Assembly: GCA_013368515.1 (NCBI GenBank) | Contig: JABWCI010000006.1 | Coordinates: forward strand, 1 to 64,000 | Direction of reading: 5' to 3' | From: Candidatus Altimarinota bacterium | GTDB lineage: Bacteria; Patescibacteriota; Gracilibacteria; BD1-5; UBA6164 | DNA: 64,000 nt | Shown here: piece by piece, positions 9,882 to 22,347 of the stretch | Position numbering within the stretch: the stretch's first letter is position 1 | Layout of the letters: each line of letters begins with the position of its first letter | Notes under the pieces: model-generated | What the model saw: the letters and a program-made list of their open reading frames with translations, nothing else | Told to the model about the DNA's origin: nothing | Database searches by the model: none | Made by a program: the position numbers and the translations under genes

Positions 9882-12800
9882 TTATTTAGCTAAATTAATT
9901 ATTTTTTCTCATATTTTTTTATAATTTAATTCTAGTTTTATATCATATCATAATCATCCAGGATTAGTTCATGGTAATGGTATAACTCAAGGTAAAAGAC
10001 TAGGAAATCAATTTATTTCTGTAAAATTAAAAAATCAAGCATATTCTAAAGCTTTTTCAACTTCATCACTACAATTATTTGTAAATGTATTATATCTTGG
10101 TAAATCTTGATAATCAGAATCATACCACTCTGCCAATTTTCATGTATTAATATATTTACTTTCAATTTTTGTAATTCAGTATAAATCATCACTTCAATTT
10201 ATTGCCATATCTTTATAATATTCTAATCAAAAATTTCATTGATTATTTCATCATACAGTTCATAGGAACATATCTCAATCACCTAGAGGATTAAATCATA
10301 TTGATTCTCAAGGATTATAATTAATTAAATATTCATTTCATCAGTAAATAAAATACATTGCTGCATGTCAAGAATTTCATTTAACTAAATCCATACTTTC
10401 AAAATACCAAGCATTACCTTCATTTTCTCTTATCCATTTTTTCTCAGTTCACAATGGGTCAGTATAACTCACCGGACTATTCCCCACATAAGCATAAAGA
10501 TTTACATCATCAGCTATATCAATTGGATCTCTTGATATAAATCTTCAAAGTTCAGCAGAATAATATCTTGCTCTAAGATAATAAAGATTTATTTCACTAT
10601 CAAACTCTCTACCAGTATAAAGTCTAGTATTTAAAATATCAGTTCAAGAAACTATCTCAAAATTACCAAAACTATCATATTCATAACTTACAATTATATT
10701 TCACATATCATCACTTATTCACTCAACACTTCATAAGTGATTTTTATGATAAAAATAAATATCATTATTTTCTTCATAAGCTACTAAATCATCTAAAGAG
10801 ATTCAATTTATATAATTCTTTGTTGTTGTAATATTTGTAATTTCATCAGTTGTTATTTCTTGTAGTATATTTTCATTACTGTAAATATATTCTACTTTTT
10901 CATTTTCTGTTTGTTTTAAATACCTTCTATTAAGTACATCATAACTATATTGTGCTATTATTCAACTAGAAGTTTCTACTTTTGTTAATCTATTCTTGTA
11001 ATCATAACTAAATTCAAAAGTTCAGTTATTTTTTAAGTTTCCGTTATTATCATAAGTATAATTTAAACTTCAAGATAAAGTACTTCAACTAAGAGTTGTA
11101 TATTGATTCAATATATTAGTTTCATAATCAAAACTAGCTCAACTTCAAGTATTTATATTAAAACTATTTATTCTGTTTCAAACATCGTCATAATTAAAAC
11201 TTTCTAGAAGAGTTCAAGAATTAGTTTCATTAACATTTGTTAATCTATAAATATCATCATACAAATAGTTTTTTATACTATCACTTGTTATGTTATTTAC
11301 ATCATCATAAGTATAATTGTAAGTATTTACTCAGTTATTTAAACTATTTATTCTACTTAAATTATCATATCATTTTATGATACTAGTATTATTTTCATAG
11401 ATTATACTAGTATTTTCTAGTCATGTATAATTGTAAGTTGCTACATTATTTGTGTTATATCAAATACTTGTAATTCTGTTTAATGTATCGTAAGAATAGT
11501 TTACTACATTATTGTTAGGATTTGTTATATTAGTTAGATTATTATTGTTATCATAACCATAACTAACTAGACTACCTGATTGAGTTTCAGTTATCATTCT
11601 ACCTAAACTATCATAACTAAATTCTAGTTTATGATTATTACTATCATTTGCTTCTATCATTCTACCAAGTTCATCATAACTATATGTTTCACTTGTTATT
11701 CAAACTACTCCATTTCAGTTTGTTATATTTTTTGATATCAATCTATTTTGTGAGTCATAAGTATAGTTTATGATTGTACCATTTGGGTCAGTTTTTTGTA
11801 CTAGATTATTATTTATATCATATACATAATTTACTTCTTTTTCATCAGCATAGATTTGTTTAACTAGTCTATTTAGTAAATCATATTCATAATTTGTTAT
11901 GTTTCATTCACTATCTGTTACACTAGTCATATTTCACTTATTATCATAAGTATAACTAGTTGTAATTTCTTGTCCTTCGTAGCCTTGGCGAAGAATGGAT
12001 GTTTTAACTTTTCAAGTGTAAGTGTATGTATAGTTTGTGATATTTCACTCTTCATCTGTTATACTTGTAACTTGATTAAGTTTGTTGTATGTATATGTTT
12101 TTGTTTTGTTTAAACTATTTGTTTCACTCACAAGTCTATTGTCAGAATCATAAGTATACTTTGTAGTTATAGTTTTATTTGTAGAACTTATTATTTTCTT
12201 TTCTATCAAATTATCATTTTTGTCATAACTATTTTGTACTTTATTTCATATACTATCCTCTACTTGTATCAATCTAGAAAATATATCATAACTATAGTTT
12301 ACTTCACTTCATTTTCAATCTATAGTTTTTATAGTATTTCATAGACTATCATATTTTGTGTTCGTTGTGATTACATCATTTGGTAGTTTATGATTTTTTG
12401 TTTCTATTACTCTGTTTTGTTTATCATATACAAGTTCTTGTTTTCATATCAAAACATCACTTGATGAGTATATTTCTTGTTTTGTTATGTTGTTTGATTT
12501 ATCATAAGTGTAGATTGTATAGCTTCAATTAATATCTATTTTTTTGATTATTCTATCAAATAAATCATATTCAAAGTTTATTTCGCTATTGTTTTGGTTT
12601 ATTTGTTTTATTAACCTTTCGTTTAAATCATAAGTATAACTTGTAGTTACATCATTGTTTTCATAACTAATTGTTTTACTCAAAATTAATCCATTTTCAT
12701 CATAGATATAACTTTCTACTGCTCCACTTCAAGTACTAGTTTCTATTATCCTAGAATTTGTATCATATGTATAATTTGATATTAGATTTACTCATGAATC

Positions 12801-15071
12801 TACTTCACTAGTAGATTGAGTTAGATTATCAAGTATATCATAAGTATAACTTGTATCTAAACTATCATTTGCTCATAATACTATTTTTTCACTAGTTTTT
12901 TTGTTTAGTGAATTGTAAATTATCTCATTTACTATTCATTCACTTGTAGTTTTACTTATTAATAAATTGAAATCATCATAACTTAGATTTGTTTCATTTG
13001 ATCTTCAATCTATTATTTTAACCATATTTCATTTTGTATCGTATACAAATATATTTTCTATAGCTAAACTTCAAGTTCATTTTATTATTTTTGTTAGGTT
13101 TCAAGCAGTATATTCAAAGCTAGTTTCTAATCATAAAGTATTTGTTTGTGAAACAAGTTGCCCACTTCAATTATATACAAAACTTTCATTTATACTTATA
13201 TCAGTTCAATCATAGTCTTTTACTCAAATCACTTCTTTTGATACTAGATTATTGTTTGTATCATAAACTAGATTTGTAATCAATCCATTTGGTTCAACTA
13301 TTTGAGTTGGTTTATTTGTATTTAAATCATAAGTATAATTTATAACTATGTCATTTATAGATCATGAAGAAGTAGTATCTTGTACCAATCTTTTTTCTAT
13401 TATATTATTGTTTATATCATAGTTATACAAAACACCATTTCAAAGAGGTTTTGTTTCTTTTATTAAGTTGTTATTTGAATCGTATTCATAATTGTATTCT
13501 AAATCACCACTTGTTTTTTTGATTATTTTTTTAATAGTATTTCAAAAACTATCATAATAGTAATCTATCACATTTCATTCTCTATCTGTAACACTATTTT
13601 TTGTAACTTTGTTATTTGTATCAACAGTGTAATCATAATAAATAGTTCCATTACCATATGTTTGACTAGAAACTCTATCGTTTGAGTCATAAGTATTTTC
13701 TACATATGTATTATTTGCAGAGTCTATTAGTTTTATTATGTTGTGAGAACTTTCAAAATCACTTCATATAGTATATGTGAATCAGATTTCTTTTTCACTA
13801 TTTCAATTTATCATTTTGATTGTTTTTAAATCAAACTGACTTCAAGTTGTTTCATTTTCTCCAAAATATATAAACTCTACTTCATTTCAAGCAAAATCTA
13901 TTATCTTGTACAATCTACTATGTCAGTAATAACTTAAATTATATTCTCTATTTAGAGTATCTGTTATCTTAACAAGTTGTCTATCATTGTTATATTCAAA
14001 ACTTAGATTATTTCCATAAGTATCAATTATTTTTTCTATCTTGAAATTATCTCAAAATACATATTTAGTTTTATCATCAAAACTTATTTCATATTTATCA
14101 TTAATCAATTCAAGATTTGCTTTTATAGTTTCATTTCTTTCAAAAGTACTTCAAGAACTTGTAAATTTAAATACTCATAATTTACCATCATGGATATTTA
14201 TATTTCAAGTTTCATCTTGAGTTAGATATATATTGTAATTAAAATCAAAATTATTTCATATTGGTCAATTATAATATGATTGATTTTTGTATTTTATTTT
14301 AAACTCAAAAGGCAGATTAACTCAGGCATAACTCATAAGAGTATTCTCATAATCAAATTCTCAAGTATTTAAGATAACTGGGTCTCCTAAACTTGTATCT
14401 TCTGATGGTTTTGCTAGTTTTTCAGCAGCATCAATTTTAACTTTTAGATTTGATATATCAAAAACTAGAGGTCAAGAAGAGATGTTTTGAGAAGTATTTT
14501 GGTTTGAGTTATTTGTTTGTGAATTGTTTGGATTATATTGAGATGGTCAAGTGTTAGTAATTATATCTGGAACGCATCAAGATACATTTATACAAATTTT
14601 TTCAGACCATTCATAGTTATTTGTTGCTGAAAATGAATAAGGTCTCCACTTTAGGTATAAATTAGTTCAATTTAATATTTGAGTTCACATTCAATATCTT
14701 GTTCATCAATTTTTATAACTTCAAATATTTTCTATGTTTACTTCATAATAGCTATGTGAAGCTATAGGCTCCCAAGTAATATATGTTCATGTACTTAATA
14801 TATTTCATTCTATATTATCAAATCATTTATTTATGTATATATATCATCATTGTTGTACTATTCATTTATTTTTAAAAGTTCAATTTATATATAAATTGCT
14901 ACTATTTCAATAATTAAATATATTTCATCAATAGTTTCAATTATTTTCAAAATTTCAATTTAAATATAAATTATAGTTATATGATGAATCAAATTTTGTA
15001 ATTCTACCTCATTCTTTTATTATTAAATTTCAATTTATATTTATAGCACTAATAGAAAAAATTGCTATATT
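9882..15071 (-). CDS. Large RHS/YD-repeat polymorphic toxin (main part, after an in-frame TAA)
   Basis: 1,730 codons including the stop. Order: Asn/Gly-rich beta repeats continuing from the upstream ORF; a DUF6531-like entry (LGDPVILNTGEFDYENTLMS, about residue 470 counted from the upstream ATG); over thirty YD repeats (consensus YxYDxxNRLxxxxxxxG); the RHS core YLRARYYSAELGRFISRDPI; then a tip of about 200 residues after YTDPLGT. The tip has GHAAMYFIYGG followed by NNCSDEVEKALEYAGF, a His-then-Cys order like permuted papain-fold (NlpC/P60-related) domains. YD shells enclose the toxin. No start codon exists after the TAA at 15072-15074, so expression depends on the upstream ORF. One short GC-rich insert lies at 11967-11996. 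Confidence 0.9.
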
Positions 15072-15812
15072 TTAGACAACTATTATATTTCTTCAATTTA
15101 TTGAATTTATTATTTCAGATATACTTAAATATTCAAAATTTGTATTTATTTTACCTCAAACTCTGTCTATATATATTTTTTCATTATTTCAATTATTGCT
15201 TGTAGAAGAATATATATTTCATGTTCAACTTATTCAATATATATAACTATCTTTTGGAATATTTAAAGTATATCAATTTAATACAATAACTTTTCAATGA
15301 TAAAATGTTCAGTTAATTATAGTATCTCATAATAAATATATATGTTGGTCTATATTTCAGTTATTTTTAAGTTCTCATTTTATATATATTTCTTTAGCTC
15401 AGAAAATATATCAATTATTTTCTAATCAATTTTGAAAATTAAATCTTACATTTTCAGAGTATCAATCAGTGATTCATCAGATAGTTCAGTTATTTATTGT
15501 TTTTCATAATATATTGAAATTATATTTAGAATTTGATGAAATCTTTTTAACAGATCAATTGTTGTTTATCGTCATTTCTCAAACAGTTATGTGTGTTCAA
15601 AAAACTATGTTTCAATTAACTATTGCTTTATCATTTATTCATGGAACTACTCATCATACCCATGTTATAGGACTACTCCAGTTTCATCAAGTTGATTTTG
15701 ATTCTATAGTTGCTGCGTCAACGTATCATAAAAAGGATCAAAATCATATTAAAAATATAGCTATTTTTAATATGATTTTATTATAAAAATTTACATTACT
15801 TTTTTCCCACAT
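15072..15812 (-). CDS. N-terminal segment of the rhs gene with signal peptide, ended by an in-frame TAA
   Basis: 246 residues. A signal peptide (hydrophobic core ILKIAIFLIGFGSFLGYV, cleavage probably near VDA-A, about residue 35) is followed by GGNWSSPITWVGGVVPG, typical of surface or autotransporter-like beta domains, and then many short N-G repeats (NNG, LNG). The ochre codon at 15072-15074 is in the same frame as the continuing rhs gene, which resumes with the same N-G repeat pattern, so this is one gene interrupted by a nonsense codon or a base-call error. ATG at 15812 (MWEKSN) gives a proper n-region. If the stop is real, secretion of the RHS body would be lost. Confidence 0.8.
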
Positions 15813-15948
15813 AATTTTGTAACTTAATAATAAAAACATTGTAACATCGATATTATACTAATTTGATATTAACAGAATATTAATTTTTTGATATATTTTT
15901 AAATTTTAGATAGATAATTTAATAAATTATATTATTTAAAAAATTAAA

Positions 15949-15980
15949 AAAACTAGAAGATTTATCTTCTAGTTTTTTTA
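15949..15980. terminator. Terminator of ftsK
   Basis: AAAAAACTAGAAGAT / ATCTTCTAGTTTTTT palindrome overlapping the ftsK stop. It insulates ftsK from the region upstream of rhs. Confidence 0.85.
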
Positions 15981-18161
15981 ATCTACATAAACATCTCTTG
16001 GTTTACTACCATTACTTGGTCACACTACTCAAAGTTCTTCAAGTATATCTAGTACTTTTGCAGCACGAGCATATCAAAGTCATAGTTTTCTTTGTATAAG
16101 AGAAGTAGATCATTTTTTACTTTCTTTTACTATTTGTATAGCTTTTTCAATTATCTCTGGATCTTCATCTTGGTCTCATTTATAATTTTCCATTATACTT
16201 CATTCTAGTTTCGATTTCCCTTCTGTTATTTCTGCTATTTGTAGATTTCAAATCATATCTGGATCAATAGTAAGTTTTAGTTTGTTTACTACTGCTTCAA
16301 CTTCATGAGTTTCAACTAGTACTCATTGTACTCTTTCTGCATCAACTGCTCAAGTTGGTGCATAAAGCATATCTCATCTACCTAGTAAGTCTTCAGCTCA
16401 AGCTTTGTCAATTACTGTTCTACTATCAATTTGACTAGCTACAGTAAATGCTATACGACTTGGTATATTTGCTTTGATTAATCAAGTAATTACATCAACT
16501 GATGGTCTTTGAGTTGCAACTATTAAATGCATTCAAACTGCTCTTGCCATTTGGGCTATACGAGCAATACTTGCCTCAACTTCTTTTTTGTTACCACTCA
16601 TCATCAGATCGGCAAGTTCATCAACAACTATAACTATATATGGAAGTTTTTCTTCTTTACTTACTTTTGCATTGTATTCTACTAGATTTCTAGCATGTAC
16701 TTTTGTTGCTAGATCATATCTTCTAAGCATTTCTGCAACACACCATTTTAGAGCATTTAAAGCTTTGTCTGGATTTGTGATAACTGGAGTTAAAAGATGA
16801 GGAATTCAGTTATAAACAGATAATTCTACTCTTTTTGGGTCTATCATTATCATCTTTAATTCACTTGGTGAAAATTTGTACAACATAGAGATTATAAATC
16901 AATTCATTCATACAGATTTTCAACTAGCTGTTTGTCATGCTACAAGTAAATGAGGCATTCTAACTAGATCTCAAACTACTATATTTCAACTTACATCTTT
17001 TCAGACAGCTATAGGTAATTCTAGTTTTTTATTATTAAACTCGCTACTAGATAATACTTCTTTTAAGTATACAGCCTCTCTTTTTGGATTTGGAACTTCT
17101 ATTCAAACTACACCAAGTCCAGGAATTGGAGCTTGTATTCTGATAGATTTTGCTTGTAAAGCAAGCGCCAGATCTTTTTTAAGATTTTCAATTTTTTGTA
17201 ATTTTACTCATTGTTTTGGTTTCAATCTATATTGTATAACTGTTGGTCATACTTGATATCATTCCATAGTTACTTCTATCTTAAATTGAAGAAGTTTTTC
17301 TTCTATCTCTATTTCTTTTTTTCTTATTTCATTTTTATCAACAGCGATTACATTTCTCTTACTATCCAGAAGTGATAATTCAGGAAATACCCAATTTTTA
17401 AATTCTGTATTTCTTATTATCTTTGCTTCTTTTTCTTCTTGCTTTTCTTCTTCTTTTTTAAATAGATTTCATATTATAGAATTGTCTTTTTTTTCTATAA
17501 TAATTTTTTTAGGATTTATAGGTGCATCTTCTATGTGCAATTGTTTAGGTTGTTTTGCTTTAGCTAGAGCTTCTTTTTCTTCTTTTAATTTTTCCATCAT
17601 TTCTTCAAGTTCTTGTTTTTTCCTTTCTAGTCTTTCATCATTTTTTGATTTAGAAACTTTTTTATTTTCTTTTGGACTAAATCAATCTCACACGAAAGTA
17701 TCTTTAATTTCTTTAAGTTTTTCAGGTATATCAAAAGCTTTTCTAGCAAAATTTACAGGAGAAAATCTAAAAAGTATAACAAGAGAAGTTAAAAATATTA
17801 TAAAAAAAGCAAGTAGAGTAGATATACTTCAAAGCAAGCTTTCAAGAAGAGGATATAGATTGAAAGTAGCATAATAATTTTTTATAAAAAATCATATTAT
17901 AGTACTAGTAGAAACAAAAAACATAAAAAGTCATATGATTCTAGTTATATTTACATTTACACTTTTATCTTTTATCATAAGTGCTCAAAATAAAACTAAA
18001 ACAGGTGAAAAAATCCATTTGTAATAATCTCCAAATAGGTTGTATAATCATAGTGATAAATAATATCACAATGTAGAATCTTTTTCTGATAAAAAAGAAA
18101 CTACTCAAATGAACAAAAACAAAACTATAGATATATATCTTTTTGTTTCATAATCTAGCAT
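15978..18161 (-). CDS. ftsK: DNA translocase FtsK/SpoIIIE
   Basis: 727 residues from ATG 18161; a GTG 18 bases earlier is possible. Pumps DNA through the closing septum. Four transmembrane helices occupy about residues 10-140. A Lys/Glu-rich coiled linker follows (residues 170-260), then the alpha/beta domains and the RecA-like motor: P-loop AGQTASGKS, Walker [15 protein letters not shown], and [16 protein letters not shown]. The C-terminal gamma winged helix is kept ([20 protein letters not shown]). The linker is short compared with E. coli FtsK and close to SpoIIIE. Gly residues in key motifs are TGA codons. Single-gene unit with its own terminator. Confidence 0.96.
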
Positions 18162-18255
18162 ATTAGGTTTTCTAGCCACTTTTTATTGTCTTACAATTAT
18201 ATTTTCTATTTTTAATATATCTTTTTTTATAAAATAATCAAGAAAAGACAAAATA

Positions 18256-18283
18256 AAAAAGCCATTACTTTTATAATGGCTAA
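18256..18283. terminator. Terminator between the M23 operon and ftsK
   Basis: AGCCATTA / TAATGGCT stem with flanking A and T runs. The surrounding 18180-18358 holds no gene. Confidence 0.7.
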
Positions 18284-18358
18284 TTATTTCAAATCTTAAA
18301 AATATCATGATTATCTATAAATATTGGTCTGCAATTAATATTTATAAATAAATATTAA

Positions 18359-18706
18359 TTATGCTGTTTCCCAATACGATTCTGCATCTGCTAAAACTCA
18401 AGACAATGTTAGTGGTACTTCAAAATCTTCACCTAATTTACTTACTTTTTCATCTCATAATCAAAACATTTGTGCTAGTTGAGCTTCAATTCTGAAGTGA
18501 GTTTCATTAGTTAATGGTTTAGTTTCTTCGTAAGTTTCTTTAATTACTTTCAATCTTTCTTCTCATCTTCTTGATAGTATATCTCTTTTTTCTAATGTAC
18601 TTAATAATCATTTGTTTAATTCTGTTCTAGTTGATTTAACTGGATTTTTTCATATATTTTCAACTCAAAGAGTTGTATTTGTTTTTGTTTCTATACTTGT
18701 TCTCAT
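18359..18706 (-). CDS. Conserved-looking small cytosolic protein, unknown
   Basis: 115 residues, soluble, mainly helical and charged, no motif recognised. It contains NPVKSTRTELNKGL early and EAQLAQMFGLGDEKVSKLGE late. In-frame TGA read as Gly, ATG at 18706, TAA stop. It is the last gene of a minus-strand unit beginning with the M23 peptidase and including the 37-residue ORF upstream. Function unknown. Confidence 0.7.
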
Positions 18707-18729
18707 ATTTTTATTATTATTTGATATTA

Positions 18730-18843
18730 TTAACCTAAAATTTCTATTATTCTTTTATTGAAATCATCTTCCATTTCTGGAGTTATTACTGATTCAGGAT
18801 CTTTTAGTCCTTCTCTTAAATGTTCTAGTTGTGTTGGATTCAT
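18730..18843 (-). CDS. 37-residue acidic peptide, unknown
   Basis: Starts one base after the TAA of the M23 peptidase gene and encodes a charged helical peptide (MNPTQLEHLREGLKDPES at the start, DFNKRIIEILG at the end). The tight spacing supports a real gene, but its small size leaves doubt. No family recognised. Confidence 0.5.
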   Translation of the reverse strand: MNPTQLEHLREGLKDPESVITPEMEDDFNKRIIEILG

Positions 18844-18844
18844 A

Positions 18845-21250
18845 TTATTTTAAAGTTAGGAATTTATTATTATAACTATTGAATATATTTGCTAGCATAA
18901 ATGTAGCTTCTCATCTAGTGATATTTTTTGTTGGTTGAAAATAACTTTCACCAAATTGATCTTTAAATGTTTTATTTCATAAAACATATGTTGCCAATTT
19001 ATTTTCTGCTTCATTTAAATCTCTATATTTTTTTGTTTCTGCTATTGTTTCTTGATTTATAACTAGGTATTTATATGTCATAGCCAAGAACTCTCATCTA
19101 TTTATAGAAGTATATTTTGAAGTTTTATTCATTTCTGCTTCTATATCTTTTATATTATTTGTAATTTTTGTTTTTGCTTTTGTATCTGTAGTTTGAGTAT
19201 TTAGTGAAACAAGAGAATTTTTAACCCATAGATAAGCATCATATTCTGTTAAATCTCTATTTTCAAGAAAATATCATTTATTTATTCATGTTGCCACTCC
19301 TTTTTCTAGCATAGTTAATACATCATTTTTATATTCATATGTATTTGCCAATCATTTAGGTTCAGTAACTTTTAGGCTTTTTGTTGCTAATATTTGATTG
19401 TTATATGTATTTATTATTTCAAATTTAGCATTTTTATTTATTGCTTTATAATCATATATAAGTAATCATGAAATTGTATCTTTATATGTAAAAGTTATTT
19501 CACTTTTAAATTCACTTTCATCACATCTTCTCTTATATACTTGGCTAATATTTTTTAGAGTTCAAGTTTTTATACAAACTTTATTTCATTCACTTGCTAC
19601 TAGTTTAAATGTAGAACCAAATGGAACATTTATTAGATTTGTATTGTTTGAGTCTTTAAATACTCATATTGCACTTTGACTATCTCAAATTGTTATAGAA
19701 TTTGGAGATATTATAGAACTTGTAGTTGGATAAATTGTTTTAGTATTATTAAATACATTTATATCAAATGTTTTTACAGTTACTGTTCAAACTTTTATAT
19801 ATAGTTTAGTTATTCATTCTTTTAATCATGTAACTTGTATATCTCTCTTTCAATCTGTAAAGTTAAATAATTTTGTAGGGAAAACACTTGCTGTTTCAGT
19901 ATTTAATATAAAAGTCATTCATCCAGGCATATTTCAAATAAAAGGTTTATTTCTTTTATCTGTTACTGTCAATTTTAATACTTCTGTTTTTCATAATGCT
20001 ACATTTGATGATGCATTTTGAAATTTTAAATCTATATTGTATCATTTTATAAATTCTTCTACTTCTTTTGCTTCTATTTCTTCTCTTGTCATAAGTTTTT
20101 CTTTACTTATTTTTTGAGTTGTAGAATTTACATTTGTAACCTCAGTTATAGTATCACTTGAATTATTTGTGCTTCAAGTTGCTAGGTATTTTTCATAATC
20201 TTTTTTAGTTTGAGTTCTTGTTGCTGGACCAAACCAACCTGCTCAAGTAGAGTTTCTATTTTCTATTACTTTAGTAGCTACTTGATAATCTATTACTGAT
20301 TCAAGTACATCATTATAATCTCAACTTATAGGACCATTATAGTAACCAAGAGATCTATATATGTTTTGAACTTGTTTTACATCATCGCTTGAATATCAAA
20401 TGTAAACTGTTCTATCAAAAATAGAATATGCTTGATTGTTTGTATTTGTATTTGTTGTTGTAGATGTGTTTTTATTTACATTTACTTTTGTTGTTGTAGT
20501 TATATTGTTTAATATAGCTCATTTTGTTTCTAAAAATGCTAATGGGTCAACTGTTAATTTTTCAAGTTCACCAAAACAAACTCATTCTTCACTTATTTTA
20601 TAATAACTATATGGACATGATTCATAACTATAATATGCTGGAGAAGAAGTTGTATCAATATCTATTTGAAAATGAAGGTGATTTCATGTTGAATTTCATG
20701 TTGAACCTACTTCTCAAATTTTTGTTCAAGCTTTTACTTTATCTCATTTTTGTACATCAATTTTTGACATATGAGAATAACTTGATACTATTTCTTTTCA
20801 ATTTATATTGTGTTTTATTGTAACATTGTTTCATAACATAGATAATTCACTTGCTATGATAACAGTTCATTCTGCAATAGAATAAACTGGAGTCCCTTTA
20901 GCTGTAGCTATATCAACTCACATATGTCATCCATTTCACACATCCCAACCATATTTATAACTTGATCACCATAATACAGTATATAATCTAGTATATTTGT
21001 TATATCAACCATTTTCAGTTGCATATCTTTGATAATCACTAGTTTTTAATATAGGTAGATCTTCTTTACAATCAGAGTTTAGTTCTCCAAAATCCGTAAA
21101 TCTACATTCAAGTTTAGAAATTTGCTTTAGTGGATATATCAAATCTGAGCTACTAGATGCCTCTAATGCAGTTATCGGACTAGTAGTGTTCAATAAGAAT
21201 ATACTAAGTAAAGTTAAACTTGTTAGTTTTTTTATTTTGTTTGTTCTCAT
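18845..21250 (-). CDS. Secreted M23 (LytM) peptidase with peptidoglycan-binding and SLH-like regions
   Basis: 801 residues. Signal peptide 1-28 (LTSLTLLSIFLLNTTSPI, cleavage near ITA-LEA). The LytM zinc endopeptidase domain lies at about 95-190, with zinc ligands in HMGVD and HLHF. A PG-binding-1 domain lies at about 258-335 (DVKQVQNIYRSLGYYNGPI). It is followed by Ig-like beta domains and a C-terminal SLH-like repeat (INRGEFLAMTYKYLV, then ITRGEATFMLANIF). It would cleave or remodel wall peptide cross-links while anchored to the envelope. It begins a small minus-strand operon with two unknown ORFs. Confidence 0.92.
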
Positions 21251-21597
21251 AATAGTTTTATTTTTGAAATAATTTAATTTACTAAATCCAAGCTTTATAT
21301 ATAATGTTTATAAATAATTAATTTTGCAGACTATTATTTATAATATATATAAGTATTGACATTTAATAATTTGTATACTTAAATTACTTTCACAAAAATA
21401 TTATGACATATTTATAAATACTTGTCAATTATTGAATTTGTGTTTTAATATATTTTGTTTTCAAAAAAATAACTCTTCCCTACTCTATGGGAAAAGTTAT
21501 TTAAAATATATTATTAAATAAATAATGCAAAAGTCAATTATATTGTATAATATATTTATACAATAATTATATAAAAAGTCAAATTAACTATAAAACT
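21251..21597. other. Intergenic region between divergent M23 and lgt genes
   Basis: No coding frame seen. It holds the promoters of both divergent genes, a TTGACA at 21356-21361 facing plus, and a lone hairpin at 21466-21502. Confidence 0.6.
21466..21502. terminator. Isolated hairpin with flanking A/T runs
   Basis: AATAACTCTTCCC / GGGAAAAGTTATT stem around TACTCTAT. No annotated gene ends here, so it either ends a short unannotated transcript or acts as a leader structure for lgt. Confidence 0.6.
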
Positions 21598-22347
21598 ATG
21601 ACTATATTTGAAATTACATTGTTTAATATAACTATAGCACCAACATATTATTGATTGATGTATGCTCTATCTTTTATCGTTTGATACTATGTATTATACA
21701 AAAGAGATATTATTCCTAGAGATAAATTAGATGATTTATTTTTATATATATTTTTATGAGTTGTACTTTGAGGTAGATTTTGATATATAATTTTTTATGA
21801 CTTAAATAATTATTTATCTAATCCATTAGATATAATAAAAGTTTGGGAATGATGAATGAGTTTTCATGGATGAGTTTTATGAGTTGTAACTTCTATGATA
21901 TTATTTGCAAAAAAATATAAGATTGATTTTTTAAAATTGGCAGATCAAATAACACTAGTTTTACCTATATGATTATGATTAGGTAGAATTTGAAACTATC
22001 TTAATAAAGAATTACTTGGGTATAGTGGTTATGACTGATTTTTTGCAGTTTATCTTGATAATGTATGATATTTCCCTTCTCCATTACTTGAAGCATTTTT
22101 AGAATGATTTGTTTTATTTTTGATTTTAAATTATCTATATATCAAAAAAATACTTAAAAAATGACAAATTGCATCTTTATTTCTTGTATTTTATGCTATA
22201 TTTAGGATTTTTGTAGAAGTATTTTTTAGGCAACCAGATGCTCACATAGGTTATATTTTCTGAGTCTTTACTATGGGGCAATTATTAACTATACCTATGC
22301 TTATAGTTTGAATTATTTTATTTTTAAGATTTAAAAATGATAAATAA
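21598..22347 (+). CDS. lgt: Prolipoprotein diacylglyceryl transferase
   Basis: 249 residues, about seven membrane helices. Transfers diacylglycerol from phosphatidylglycerol to the lipobox Cys of prelipoproteins. Family marks: GGRFGYIIFYD, the conserved MSFHGGVLG, and GLGLGRIGNYLNKELLG with the essential Arg. Most of these glycines are TGA. Its stop overlaps the start of the rhomboid gene, so the two are co-translated. Confidence 0.96.

Noticed and set aside
15469-15786. Plus-strand frame of 105 codons
   Set aside because: Shadow of the N-terminal rhs ORF, where minus-strand N-G repeats with TGA read as Ser/Gln codons on the other strand.
7811-15812. CRISPR array suggested by regularly spaced repeated text
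   Set aside because: The periodicity follows YD repeats in one reading frame and the units vary; no fixed direct repeat with unique spacers and no cas genes.
17482-17874. Plus-strand frame of 130 codons
   Set aside because: Antisense to the FtsK linker and membrane region; the FtsK reading is supported by family motifs.
20524-20823. Plus-strand frame of 99 codons
   Set aside because: Antisense shadow of the M23 peptidase domain.
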